Under the pieces are notes generated by a model, which worked only from the letters and a program-made list of their open reading frames with translations, ran no database searches and was not told where the DNA came from. Positions 26,003-34,449 of a stretch of 64,000 nucleotides of DNA are shown in pieces. Position 1 is the first letter of the stretch. Each line of letters begins with the position of its first letter. The stretch lies in NCBI GenBank assembly GCA_029781045.1, contig JAKOXL010000032.1, forward strand, positions 1 through 64,000, written 5' to 3'. A program made the position numbers and the translations under genes. This stretch comes from Bacillota bacterium. GTDB lineage: Bacteria; Bacillota; UBA994; UBA5500.

Positions 26003-26671
26003 TTGTTGGTCGAGAGGGGGGAGCGTACGCTCCTAGCTTCCGTGTTATTAAGTTCCCCCGGACCGATAGTCGTCGGTTTGGCACTGTTATCTGGCCGATC
26101 AGCCACCCAATTGGCCGATTTTATCCGGCGAACTGCCGAGTTGGCGGCCATTATTGTATCCTGGTTGGTCTTTCGACTATTGCATAAACCGGGTAACCCC
26201 TACGGGGCCAAGAAGGCAGGCTTGCAGCGGTTGGCTAACCAGTGGGTAGGGGCGGCCATGGTCTTGTCGGGCCTGGGTATGCTGGCCATTGCCCTGCTTT
26301 CGCCCGGGAACCAGCAGGGAAATGTGATCCCAGGGCTAATTATTGCGGTGCTGGGAGTGACAACCAATTCCTGGTTCTGGCTGCGCTACAGCAAACTAAA
26401 TCGTGTACAACCCGACCCGGTCTTAGCTGTGCAGAGCAAGCTATATCGGGCCAAGTCCCTAGTGGATGCCTGTGTCACAACGGCCCTTACCGTTGTTGCT
26501 GTTGCTCCCAATACACTGGCTGCCCGCTATGTTGATCTGGTTGGTTCCATAATTGTGGCTACCTACCTGGTGCTGAATGGATCAGGAGTCCTGCGCGGAA
26601 GTGGGAGTACTACTAGGCACGGCGAGGGTACCGGCCAGGCAGAGTGCCCTAAGCCACTGGCTGAGGAGTGA
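26003..26671 (+). CDS. CDF-like membrane protein lacking the metal-binding residues
   Basis: 222 residues with about six membrane helices. The helix arrangement (LLSGRSATQLADFIRRTAEL, then NPYGAKKAGLQRLANQWVG, then YRAKSLVDACVTTALTVVA) follows the transmembrane part of cation diffusion facilitators. The usual D-x-x-x-D and H-x-x-x-D metal sites are mostly altered and there is no C-terminal cytoplasmic domain. It may be a diverged paralogue of the 23.3 kb transporter. The start is TTG at 26003, immediately after the lipid-kinase-like gene, so cotranscription is likely. Substrate unknown. Confidence 0.6.
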   Translation: MLVERGERTLLASVLLSSPGPIVVGLALLSGRSATQLADFIRRTAELAAIIVSWLVFRLLHKPGNPYGAKKAGLQRLANQWVGAAMVLSGLGMLAIALLSPGNQQGNVIPGLIIAVLGVTTNSWFWLRYSKLNRVQPDPVLAVQSKLYRAKSLVDACVTTALTVVAVAPNTLAARYVDLVGSIIVATYLVLNGSGVLRGSGSTTRHGEGTGQAECPKPLAEE

Positions 26672-26733
26672 TGGCTAACCATTATGGTACAATTACCGTT
26701 GAATAGGATCATGCTCGACGAGGGAGGGGCGTT

Positions 26734-27546
26734 ATGGGTAAGTGGGTGCAGCAAATTGTTGGCCTACAGCGCGCCGATGGCAGTTGGGGATATTTTCATG
26801 GGTTAAGTAGGTCCATGAAGCGGGAAGAGATAACCACTGAGCAGGCCCTCCGGCGCCTGAGGGCGTTGGGGCTCACCAAGGACGATGACCCGATTCGTCG
26901 GGTTTTAGATTACATTGAGAGGTGCCTGCTTAGGGAGACCATCATTCCTGATCGCAGGGAAAAGGCTATAGATTGGGATGTTTTCACGTCCCTAATGTTC
27001 GCCGCATGGTTAAGGCTATTTGGTAGAGAGAGTGCTGCCGCCTTGTCTGTTGCCAGGCAGTGGGCGGAGGTGGTCGAGCACACCTTTGCAGGCGGTGAGT
27101 ATAACCATGATGACTATATCCAGACCTATAATGCTCAATTCAGCTCAAGGTTGAGAGGATCGCGGCCGGTTGCTTTTGGCACCTTCTACCACCTGGCGTT
27201 GCTACCTGGAACTCTAGCACCATCGACTGAGAAGGTAGTGCTTGACTATGTGCTCAACTGTGCTGGAGGTATTTACTATGTGTACGATGAACCATTGCGA
27301 ATTCTGCCTAAGGTGTTTGCTTCGCGAAAATGCAGCCACTACCTGGCTGCGGTGGAGCTATTGGCCCAGTATGGCTCCGCTCCAGAGCAGCTCGGTTTTG
27401 TAGTGGAATGGTTGCTACATAACCGCGGAGTCGACGGTTTATGGGATATGGGGGCGGACGCGAAGGATGGCGTCTACTTCCCCTTATCCGACTCCTGGCG
27501 TAAAGCAGATGCGAGAAAGCAGGATTGCACAAATCGGAGTTGCTGA
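26734..27546 (+). CDS. Protein with terpene-cyclase/prenyltransferase-like repeats, function unknown
   Basis: 270 residues. The start has LQRADGSWGYFHG and the end GVDGLWDMG, both like the QW-type repeats of alpha/alpha-barrel proteins such as squalene-hopene cyclases and prenyltransferase beta subunits. The catalytic DxDD motif of hopene cyclases is absent, and the protein is far shorter than a cyclase, so enzyme activity is doubtful. The ATG at 26734 follows GAGGGAGGGG. The family resembles uncharacterised Clostridia proteins; no neighbour explains it. Confidence 0.55.
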   Translation: MGKWVQQIVGLQRADGSWGYFHGLSRSMKREEITTEQALRRLRALGLTKDDDPIRRVLDYIERCLLRETIIPDRREKAIDWDVFTSLMFAAWLRLFGRESAAALSVARQWAEVVEHTFAGGEYNHDDYIQTYNAQFSSRLRGSRPVAFGTFYHLALLPGTLAPSTEKVVLDYVLNCAGGIYYVYDEPLRILPKVFASRKCSHYLAAVELLAQYGSAPEQLGFVVEWLLHNRGVDGLWDMGADAKDGVYFPLSDSWRKADARKQDCTNRSC

Positions 27547-27684
27547 ATCGGCTGTCTGATGGCTGTCCGGAAAAGAGCTGTGAGGCCAATGATAAGAAGG
27601 CAGATGCTGATTTGTGGGCGCCTGCAAAGAAAGAAGGATAACAGGTATTGGGGGTACCAGAGGGGACAGAACGGAGTAAAGAGG

Positions 27685-27720
27685 AAGGGGCTTTCAAGAG
27701 GCGGGAGCCTTTTTTCTTTA
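27685..27720 (+). terminator. Weak terminator
   Basis: AAGGGGCT...AGCCTTTT stem containing two G-T pairs, then TTCTTTATTC. Placed between the cyclase-fold gene and the ABC operon promoter. Confidence 0.4.
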
Positions 27721-27733
27721 TTCTTATGCCTTT

Positions 27734-27762
27734 TTGCTCACGGACAATGTTTACACTATAAT
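27734..27762 (+). promoter_or_regulatory. Promoter of the peptide-type ABC operon
   Basis: TTGCTC (27734-27739), 17 bases, TATAAT (27757-27762), about 58 bases before the substrate-binding protein start. Confidence 0.7.
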
Positions 27763-27819
27763 ATCGGAGGGAGTTTTTGTTGGCTCCAATCCATACGTGT
27801 TTAGGTGGGGGAAAGATAG

Positions 27820-29334
27820 ATGTTTTCAGCAAGAAAGTGGCTGGTTCTAACTCTGGTATTACTGGTGCTTGTAACCAGTTTGGCTGGATGTAACAGTAGG
27901 AGTTCTGAGCGTGACCGCACATTAATTATTGCCTTGCCAGGAGAACCGCAGACCCTTGATCCCTATGCCCACTCCAATCAGAACGGTTTCATTTGCACTA
28001 CTTTAGTATTTGAAACGCTCATCAAGAAGGATGATAATGGGGAGTTCAATCCCTGGCTTGCTAGCGAGTGGGAGTTTCTCGATGACACTACCCTGCGTTT
28101 TAAACTACGGGATGATGTAACTTTCCACGATGGCAGCAAGTTTACGGCCGAGGATGTCTTATATTCTTTGGCTGTAGCTGCGGAGAGTTCTTTTACTAAG
28201 AACCTCTTTGGCTGCCTTGATATAGAGAACAGTGTGATTCACGATTTAAAGACCATTGATATCAAGCTCAAGTATGCCTATGCTCCTCTGTTGGAGGCCT
28301 TGGCTTCTCATCGAGGGGCCATGATCAGCAAAGCCGTATATGAGTCCAGTAGCAAGGAAGAGTTGGGTCGTCGGCCTATTGGCACCGGCCCCATGAAGGT
28401 TTCCAACTGGATTCTCGGTGATCGCATTGAATTGGAGGCCTACGAGGGCTACTGGGGCGAGCCGTTAGCCTTTGACAAATTCAGGGCCCGTATTATTGTG
28501 GAAGCCGCATCGCGTAGCATTGAGCTGGAAACAGGAGGGGTTGATATTGCCTTCGACCTCTCACCAGCTGATTGGGAGCGGATCGCCAAGGGAGCGAAAA
28601 CGCAGCTGATTGGTGGGCAAACACAGGGTATTTCCTTCCTCTGTTTCAACAATTCGCTGCCGCTCTTTGCCGATATTCGTGTGCGCCAGGCCCTGGCCTA
28701 TGGTTTGGATTTGGAAGCCTTGGTGAAGACTGCCTGGCAGGGACAGGCCGATGTAGCTGACAGCTACTACTCCCGCAATATTTTGGGCTATAAGCCGGTG
28801 GGTCCTTGGGAGTATAACCCAGCGAAGGCCAAAGCGCTCTTGGCTGAGGCCGGCTATGCTGACGGGCTGGACATCACTTATATTACCTATGAGAGCCAGC
28901 TCAACTTGGCTTTCGCGGAAGTGGTGGAGAACATGTGGAAGCAAATCGGTGTGAACACAACGGTGCAAGTGGTTGACTTGGCCACTTTCACTACCATGAA
29001 CAATAATGGTGAAATTCCCGTCTCACTTATGAACAACACGGCAGTTATCCCAGACCCGGATGCAGCTCTGTTGGCTTGGCCCACCCATCGCACCATTTCC
29101 TTGCGCCACAACGACCGCCACATAGATGAGCTCCTGGAAAAGGGAAAAAGAATCTACAGCCAAGAGGAGCGTAGCGCTGTTTATCAGGAGTTGCAAGACT
29201 ATCTTTGGAGCAAGCTTTATACTCTGCCGGTGGCATTTCCCAAGAATGCCTATGGGGCCAGCAGTCGGATCGCTAATCTGCCGTTCTATCCGAATCTGTG
29301 TCCTGATTTAACTCGCGTGCGTTTTGCCGATTAG
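27820..29334 (+). CDS. ABC transporter substrate-binding lipoprotein, family 5 (peptide/opine type)
   Basis: 504 residues. A signal peptide with lipobox LAGC gives a lipoprotein (Cys at residue 24). The SBP_bac_5 fold follows: LIIALPGEPQTLDPYAH, TLRFKLRDDVTFHDGSKF, PIGTGPMKV and VRQALAYGLDLEALVKTAW. It captures peptides, opines, nickel or glycosides outside the membrane. Ligand unknown. First gene of an operon with two permeases and an MmgE/PrpD gene. It has its own promoter at 27734-27762. Confidence 0.93.
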   Translation: MFSARKWLVLTLVLLVLVTSLAGCNSRSSERDRTLIIALPGEPQTLDPYAHSNQNGFICTTLVFETLIKKDDNGEFNPWLASEWEFLDDTTLRFKLRDDVTFHDGSKFTAEDVLYSLAVAAESSFTKNLFGCLDIENSVIHDLKTIDIKLKYAYAPLLEALASHRGAMISKAVYESSSKEELGRRPIGTGPMKVSNWILGDRIELEAYEGYWGEPLAFDKFRARIIVEAASRSIELETGGVDIAFDLSPADWERIAKGAKTQLIGGQTQGISFLCFNNSLPLFADIRVRQALAYGLDLEALVKTAWQGQADVADSYYSRNILGYKPVGPWEYNPAKAKALLAEAGYADGLDITYITYESQLNLAFAEVVENMWKQIGVNTTVQVVDLATFTTMNNNGEIPVSLMNNTAVIPDPDAALLAWPTHRTISLRHNDRHIDELLEKGKRIYSQEERSAVYQELQDYLWSKLYTLPVAFPKNAYGASSRIANLPFYPNLCPDLTRVRFAD

Positions 29335-29356
29335 GAAAGAGGGGGGAGGGTAATCG

Positions 29357-30301
29357 ATGCTACAACTAATAATGCGGCGTCTGCTAATTACCCTGCCCAT
29401 GTTACTTGGGTTAACTCTGCTTGTCTTCACTATGCTTTACTTCTCACCCGGCGACCCGGCTCGTATTATTCTGGGCGATACTGCCAGTGAAGAAGAGGTT
29501 TTAGCCCTGCGGGAGGAACTGGGGCTCAATAGGCCTTTTTGGCAGCAGTACATCTCCTACTTGCACGGGTTGTTGCGCGGTGAGCTGGGTATTTCCTACC
29601 AAACAGGGCTGCCCGTCATAGCAGAGATTCGTGCTCGATTGCCAGTCACCGCCAAACTGGCCTTACTGAGCATTGGTTTTGCCATGCTGGTAGGTATTCC
29701 GTTGGGTGTTATTTCAGCTGTCAGGCAGAATTCCTTCATTGATAATCTGGCCAGACTAGTATCCCTCTTGGGTCTTACTATGCCGAACTTCTGGTTAGCT
29801 CTACTTCTAGTTTTGTTCTTCTCCGTGCAACTGGGTTGGCTGCCCCCGTCGGGGTTGTATGGACCCCAGTATTACATTTTGCCGGTACTCAGCGTCAGCT
29901 CCGTATCGATTGCCACTTTCGCTCGTATGACTCGTTCCAGCTTGCTGGAAACGGTTCGACACGATTATATCCGCACCGCCCGTGCTAAGGGTTTGGCGGA
30001 GCGAGTTGTCATCTTGCGCCATGCATTACGCAATGCCCTAATCCCTATTGTGACGGTGGTGGGAATGCAGCTGGCTAGCGTTCTGGGTGGGGCGGTAGTG
30101 AATGAGCAGATATTCGCCATACCCGGTGTGGGCAAGATGATGATCGACGCCATAAAGGCACGCAATTACCCGCTGGTGCAGGGTGGGGTGCTGGTACTGG
30201 CCTTGTTGTATGTTTTGCTCAACCTAGGGCTGGATTTGCTCTATGGCTGGCTGGATCCGCGCATTTGTATGCAGATGGACGGCCAAGTGGGAGGCCACTA
30301 G
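29357..30301 (+). CDS. ABC transporter permease, DppB family
   Basis: 314 residues. The N-terminus (RRLLITLPMLLGLTLLVF) and six membrane helices are typical of DppB/OppB. The cytoplasmic EAA loop appears as DYIRTARAKGLAERVVILRHALRNALIP. It follows the binding-protein gene by 22 bases with GGGGGGAGGG before ATG. Partner of the next gene. Confidence 0.94.
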   Translation: MLQLIMRRLLITLPMLLGLTLLVFTMLYFSPGDPARIILGDTASEEEVLALREELGLNRPFWQQYISYLHGLLRGELGISYQTGLPVIAEIRARLPVTAKLALLSIGFAMLVGIPLGVISAVRQNSFIDNLARLVSLLGLTMPNFWLALLLVLFFSVQLGWLPPSGLYGPQYYILPVLSVSSVSIATFARMTRSSLLETVRHDYIRTARAKGLAERVVILRHALRNALIPIVTVVGMQLASVLGGAVVNEQIFAIPGVGKMMIDAIKARNYPLVQGGVLVLALLYVLLNLGLDLLYGWLDPRICMQMDGQVGGH

Positions 30302-30303
30302 AA

Positions 30304-31137
30304 ATGGGGACCCGAGATGTCTTGCTGCGGATGGGCAAGAGCCCTTTAGTGGTAGTCAGCTTGTGCGTTTTTCTCCTTATCTGTGGACTGACCTTGCTCG
30401 CCGATATCATTGCTCCTTATCCCTATGACTACCAGGACCATACCAATGTGTTGCAGCCGCCTTCCTGGCAACACCCGATGGGGACGGATCATCTAGGGCG
30501 CGATATCTTTAGTCGTATTTTGCATGGTGGGCGAGTTTCGCTGAAAGTAGGCTTTGTTTCTCTGGCGGGTGGGGCTATTGCTGGCACTCTGCTAGGAGTT
30601 GTGGCTGGCTACTTTGGGGGTTGGCTGGACTTGGTGATTATGCGCTGCGTGGAAGTCCTAATGGCAATTCCTCGGACCGTATTGGCTATAGCCATGGCAG
30701 CCACTCTGGGCCCTGGCCTAACCAACACCATGCTGGCTGTGGCCATCAGTTCGCTGCCGGCCTTCGCCCGCTTGGCTCGGGCTTCTACCCTCAGTGTTAA
30801 GAACGAGGGTTATGTGGAGGCAGCCCGCGCCCTAGGGGCTACCAATATGGGTATCATTAATCGCCATATCCTGCCCAACATTATGGCACCCCTCATAGTA
30901 CAAGCAACTCTAGGTGTAGGAACAGCAATTACGTTGGCGGCGGCTCTTGGGTTCCTAGGGCTGGGGATAGAGCCGCCCACACCCGAGTGGGGATCTATGT
31001 TGGCTGCTGCCCGTGGATTTATGCGGGATCATGCCTATATGGTGTTGTTTCCAGGCTTAGCCATCATGTTAACGGTGATAACGCTCAATCTCTTGGGCGA
31101 TGGTTTACGGGATGCCTTGGATCCCAAACTAAGATGA
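30304..31137 (+). CDS. ABC transporter permease, DppC family
   Basis: 277 residues. The N-terminal SPLVVVSLCVFLLICGLTLLA helix, HPMGTDHLGRDIFSRILHG, and EAA loop YVEAARALGATNMGIINRHIL are DppC/OppC hallmarks. The ATG at 30304 follows the DppB stop by 3 bases; an ATG at 30265 lies within DppB and is rejected. No DppD/DppF ATPase genes follow; ATP hydrolysis must be supplied from elsewhere in the genome. Confidence 0.94.
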   Translation: MGTRDVLLRMGKSPLVVVSLCVFLLICGLTLLADIIAPYPYDYQDHTNVLQPPSWQHPMGTDHLGRDIFSRILHGGRVSLKVGFVSLAGGAIAGTLLGVVAGYFGGWLDLVIMRCVEVLMAIPRTVLAIAMAATLGPGLTNTMLAVAISSLPAFARLARASTLSVKNEGYVEAARALGATNMGIINRHILPNIMAPLIVQATLGVGTAITLAAALGFLGLGIEPPTPEWGSMLAAARGFMRDHAYMVLFPGLAIMLTVITLNLLGDGLRDALDPKLR

Positions 31138-31154
31138 ACGAGGAAGTGTAGTTT

Positions 31155-32516
31155 ATGGGGAATAACTATCTGCAAGACCTGGTGGGTTATTTTCATAGCT
31201 ACAAGGCTCAAGACATCGATGCCGAAACCCTACGCCAGGTGAAAAGAACACTCATCGATTACCTGGGCTGTAGTATCTATGCGGCTAAGCATGATTGCTG
31301 TCCCCAACTGCTGAATCTTATCAAATCCATGGGGAGAGGAGAGGGGACGACTAGTATCTGGGGCGAGAGGGAAAAGGTATTGCCTGCTCTTGCGGCCTTT
31401 GCTAATGGGGCCCGCACGTCTAACATTGAACTAGATGATTGCTCTGGTATTGGGGCTTCGGTGCATCCCGGGGTCTACGTTTGGTCGGCCGCCTTGGCCG
31501 CTGGCGAGCACATGGAGGCTGCAGTAGCCGATGTGCTGCCGGCTGTAGTGTTCGGTTATGACATCTGCATGCGTTTGGGGCTAATGGCTACGGCCAAGGT
31601 GCGGGATTTAGGTCTCCATGGTCCGGGGCTGGTAGGTGGTCTGGCGGCAGCGGCGACCGCCGGTATGATCTATGGCCTTAGCCCCGAGCAGTTGCAGCAC
31701 GCGCTGGCTTTGGCCGGGTCGCTACTTCCCTTGTGCCCTTTCGTCAGCTTTATAGAAGGAGCCGACGCCAAAGACTTCTATGGTGGCTGGGGCGCCTATT
31801 TGGGGTTGGTGGCAGTAGAAGGGGCGAAGCAGGGACTGACAGGGGCAAGAGGGATACTCGATGGCCCCAAGTCACTGAAGGCCATATTTGCCGATGACCG
31901 GGCTGCCGATGCGCCTCCCGGGTCCCATTTGTATATCAACGACATTTCTTTTAAAGAGTTTCCCGCCTGTTACTCGGTTCATCCGGCTATGACCGTGGTC
32001 TTGGACTTAGTTGAGCACCATCCCATCGATCCGGATCAAATCCAGGAGGTTTTGGTGGATACCTATCCCTATTCCTACGATTTAGACAAGGGTGTGGGGG
32101 ACGATTTGAACCCTTCCTCAGCCCGGCTTTCCCTCAGCTATACAGTCGCCTATGCTTTGATTGAAGGCTGTCTTTCTCCCGAGGCCTTTACCCCGGAGAA
32201 ACTGCGGGATGAGCGCTACCTGACGCTGAGAAAGAAGATAAAGGTGACAAAAAACGAAGCCTATGGTGCCGGGCCCTTCGGCCGCAGGGGCTGTATTATC
32301 AGTATTCGGTTTCAGAATGGCGCGCTTATCCAAGGGGAGACGGATGCGCCTCGCTGGAAGGTACCCCCTGCCGATGACCAGTTGGTTGATAAGTTCCGTA
32401 CCCTAACCCAAGGTGCGCTCACCCCGGAAAAGCAGCAACTCTTGCTGGACTTTGTTTGGCAACTGGAGAAGCAGACCGGGCTGGAGCCGTTACTAAAATG
32501 CTTAAGGGAACTATAA
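31155..32516 (+). CDS. MmgE/PrpD family protein (2-methylcitrate dehydratase-like)
   Basis: 453 residues, normal for the family, which includes 2-methylcitrate dehydratase, cis-aconitate decarboxylase and iminodisuccinate epimerase or lyase enzymes. Visible are TLIDYLGCSIYAAKHDC, ELDDCSGIGASVHPGVYVW, VVFGYDICMRLG and FKEFPACYSVHPAMTV. It lies 17 bases behind the DppC-type permease with GAGGAAGTG before ATG. The context implies that the imported ligand is converted by this enzyme, for example an aspartate-derived opine or dicarboxylate; this is inference. Confidence 0.88.
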   Translation: MGNNYLQDLVGYFHSYKAQDIDAETLRQVKRTLIDYLGCSIYAAKHDCCPQLLNLIKSMGRGEGTTSIWGEREKVLPALAAFANGARTSNIELDDCSGIGASVHPGVYVWSAALAAGEHMEAAVADVLPAVVFGYDICMRLGLMATAKVRDLGLHGPGLVGGLAAAATAGMIYGLSPEQLQHALALAGSLLPLCPFVSFIEGADAKDFYGGWGAYLGLVAVEGAKQGLTGARGILDGPKSLKAIFADDRAADAPPGSHLYINDISFKEFPACYSVHPAMTVVLDLVEHHPIDPDQIQEVLVDTYPYSYDLDKGVGDDLNPSSARLSLSYTVAYALIEGCLSPEAFTPEKLRDERYLTLRKKIKVTKNEAYGAGPFGRRGCIISIRFQNGALIQGETDAPRWKVPPADDQLVDKFRTLTQGALTPEKQQLLLDFVWQLEKQTGLEPLLKCLREL

Positions 32517-32552
32517 GAAGAGCCTGGTGAACGAAGCTTATTTAGACAGAGG

Positions 32553-32624
32553 TTAGGCACTGGCGCTCTAGTATGTCGGTAGATCAAACAGGAGAGGGGC
32601 TGTTCTGAGACAGCCCCTCTTTTG
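32553..32624 (+). repeat. Dispersed repeat core plus GGGGCTGT hairpin terminator (bidirectional)
   Basis: Core TTAGGCACTGGCGCTCTAGT then ATGTCGGT (32553-32580). The terminator stem AGAGGGGCTGT / ACAGCCCCTCT (32593-32620) is followed by TTTTGC. It separates the convergent MmgE/PrpD and asnS genes. Confidence 0.8.
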
Positions 32625-34022
32625 CTAGAATTCGCAGTTACCTGGAGTACGGGGACAAGGTATGACATCGCGGATGTTGCTGACCCCGGTCATGTACATC
32701 AGTAGGCGTTCAAAGCCCAAGCCGAAACCGGAATGCTTGACCCCGCCGTATTTACGCAACTCCAAGTACCACCAGTAGTCGTCCATATCAAAGCCCATTT
32801 CCTCAATGCGTTTCTTCAAGAAATCATAGCGTTCCTCACGCTGACTACCGCCCACCAGTTCACCCACTCCCGGAACCAGCAAGTCCATAGCGGCCACTGT
32901 GCGCCCATCATCGTTCAGTCGCATATAGAAGGCCTTAATGTCTTTGGGATAATCAGTTACAAAAACGGGTTTCTGGAAGACCTTTTCCGCGAGATAACGT
33001 TCATGCTCTGTTTGCAGGTCTATGCCCCACTCTACCGGATAGACGAAGGACTGGTCTGCTTGCTTCAACAACTCAATGGCTTCCGTATACGTGACATGGC
33101 CGAAGTCGGAGTTAATCACATTGTCTAGGCGCTCCAACAGGCCCGGGTCTACGAACTGGCTGAAGAAGGCAAACTCCTCCGGCAGTTCCTTCATGGTGTA
33201 GGTAAGAACATACTTGAGCATGTCCTCTACTACCCGCATGTTGTCCTGCAAATCGGCGAAGGCCATTTCCGGCTCCAGCATCCAGAACTCGGCGGCATGG
33301 CGGGCCGTGTTGGAGTTTTCTGCTCGGAAGGTGGGGGCAAAGGTATAAACATTTCGGAAAGCTAAGGCGAAGATCTCCGCCTCCAGTTGACCACTGACCG
33401 ATAGACCCACCTTCTTACCAAAGAAATCCTGGCTGAAGTCCACCTGATTGTCGGGGGTGCGAGGGATGTTCAAGAGATCCAAGGTAGTGACTCGGAACAT
33501 TTCTCCCGCGCCCTCGGCGTCACTGCCAGTAATGATGGGCGCGTGCACATACAGGAAGCCTCGCTCTTGGAAAAAGCGATGCAGTGCGTAGGCGGCCACC
33601 GAGCGCACGCGGAAAACGGCGGAAAAGAGATTGGAACGAGGGCGCAAATGGGCAATTTCCCGCAGATACTCGGGCGAGTGGCGCTTCTTCTGCAAGGGAT
33701 AGTCGGAATGGGACGGAGCCTCCACAACTATTGCCCTAGCCTGGACTTCCACCGGCTGTTTGGCCTCGGGGGTGGCCACCAGGAGGCCACGGACAGTGAT
33801 GGCGGTGGCAATCGGCAGTTTGCTGATTTCCTCGAAGTTGCTCATGTCCTGACCGAATACGATTTGCAGGTTTCTGAAAAAGGTGCCATCGTTGAGTTCG
33901 ATAAATCCGGTAGTCTTGGAAGCTCGTAAAGTACGAATCCATCCCTGCACGGTCACTTCCTGACCCACTAACTCTTCTGCTTGGCGATAAATCTCTTTTA
34001 CCTTAACTAGACTCACATTCAT
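32625..34022 (-). CDS. asnS: Asparaginyl-tRNA synthetase
   Basis: 465 residues. An N-terminal OB-fold anticodon domain ([20 protein letters not shown]) precedes the class II catalytic core: motif 2 in [21 protein letters not shown], then motif 3 [15 protein letters not shown]. The GxxHxSEF type of aspartyl enzymes is replaced by [13 protein letters not shown] as in AsnRS. It charges tRNA-Asn with asparagine. Expression is controlled by the T-box leader at 34040-34300. The ATG at 34022 follows GGGAGGGA. Ends at a shared bidirectional terminator. Confidence 0.97.
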   Translation of the reverse strand: MNVSLVKVKEIYRQAEELVGQEVTVQGWIRTLRASKTTGFIELNDGTFFRNLQIVFGQDMSNFEEISKLPIATAITVRGLLVATPEAKQPVEVQARAIVVEAPSHSDYPLQKKRHSPEYLREIAHLRPRSNLFSAVFRVRSVAAYALHRFFQERGFLYVHAPIITGSDAEGAGEMFRVTTLDLLNIPRTPDNQVDFSQDFFGKKVGLSVSGQLEAEIFALAFRNVYTFAPTFRAENSNTARHAAEFWMLEPEMAFADLQDNMRVVEDMLKYVLTYTMKELPEEFAFFSQFVDPGLLERLDNVINSDFGHVTYTEAIELLKQADQSFVYPVEWGIDLQTEHERYLAEKVFQKPVFVTDYPKDIKAFYMRLNDDGRTVAAMDLLVPGVGELVGGSQREERYDFLKKRIEEMGFDMDDYWWYLELRKYGGVKHSGFGLGFERLLMYMTGVSNIRDVIPCPRTPGNCEF

Positions 34023-34039
34023 TCCCTCCCGAAGATTAT

Positions 34040-34300
34040 TAAAAAAGGCCCTTCATCCACTCTGGGACGAAGGGCCATTTCGCGGTGCCACCCAAATTAC
34101 CTGAACTACGACAGCCAGGTCAACTCTGCAAGCTATAACGGGCATACCCGTCCGGTACTACTAACGCTGGCAGCGCTTTCGAGCGGAAGCTCCTGGGTGT
34201 TCTTCGCTATAAGCCGTTGCACCGGGCTCCCACCTCTTCCCGGCTCTCTGGGGCCGTGCCCATAGCTACTCTCCCTCTCATTGCCTTCTTCTTGTTGCTA
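34040..34300 (-). promoter_or_regulatory. T-box riboswitch leader of asnS (specifier AAC, Asn)
   Basis: On the minus strand the T-box sequence GGGTGGCACCGCGA lies at about 34078-34091. It is followed by a terminator stem GGCCCTTCGTCCC...ATGAAGGGCC with a T-run (34042-34075). The Stem I region carries an AGTA motif and a specifier loop GAAGAACACC with codon AAC (34201-34199), matching asparagine. Uncharged tRNA-Asn should stabilise the antiterminator and switch asnS on. Confidence 0.93.
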
Positions 34301-34303
34301 AAG

Positions 34304-34332
34304 ACTATAAACGATTGGTGCTAGGCTGTCAA
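34304..34332 (-). promoter_or_regulatory. Promoter of the asnS T-box transcript
   Basis: On the minus strand TTGACA (34332-34327), 17 bases, TATAGT (34309-34304), just upstream of the T-box leader. Confidence 0.85.
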
Positions 34333-34449
34333 CTGCCATGCCGTTCAAGAGGCTAAATATTCCATGGCCCAAATTTAGCAATTATTGCTGCAGGAAATGT
34401 GCCCCCTATAGCCAAATAGGTATATGGGGTGCTATTGGGAGGTGAAGCA

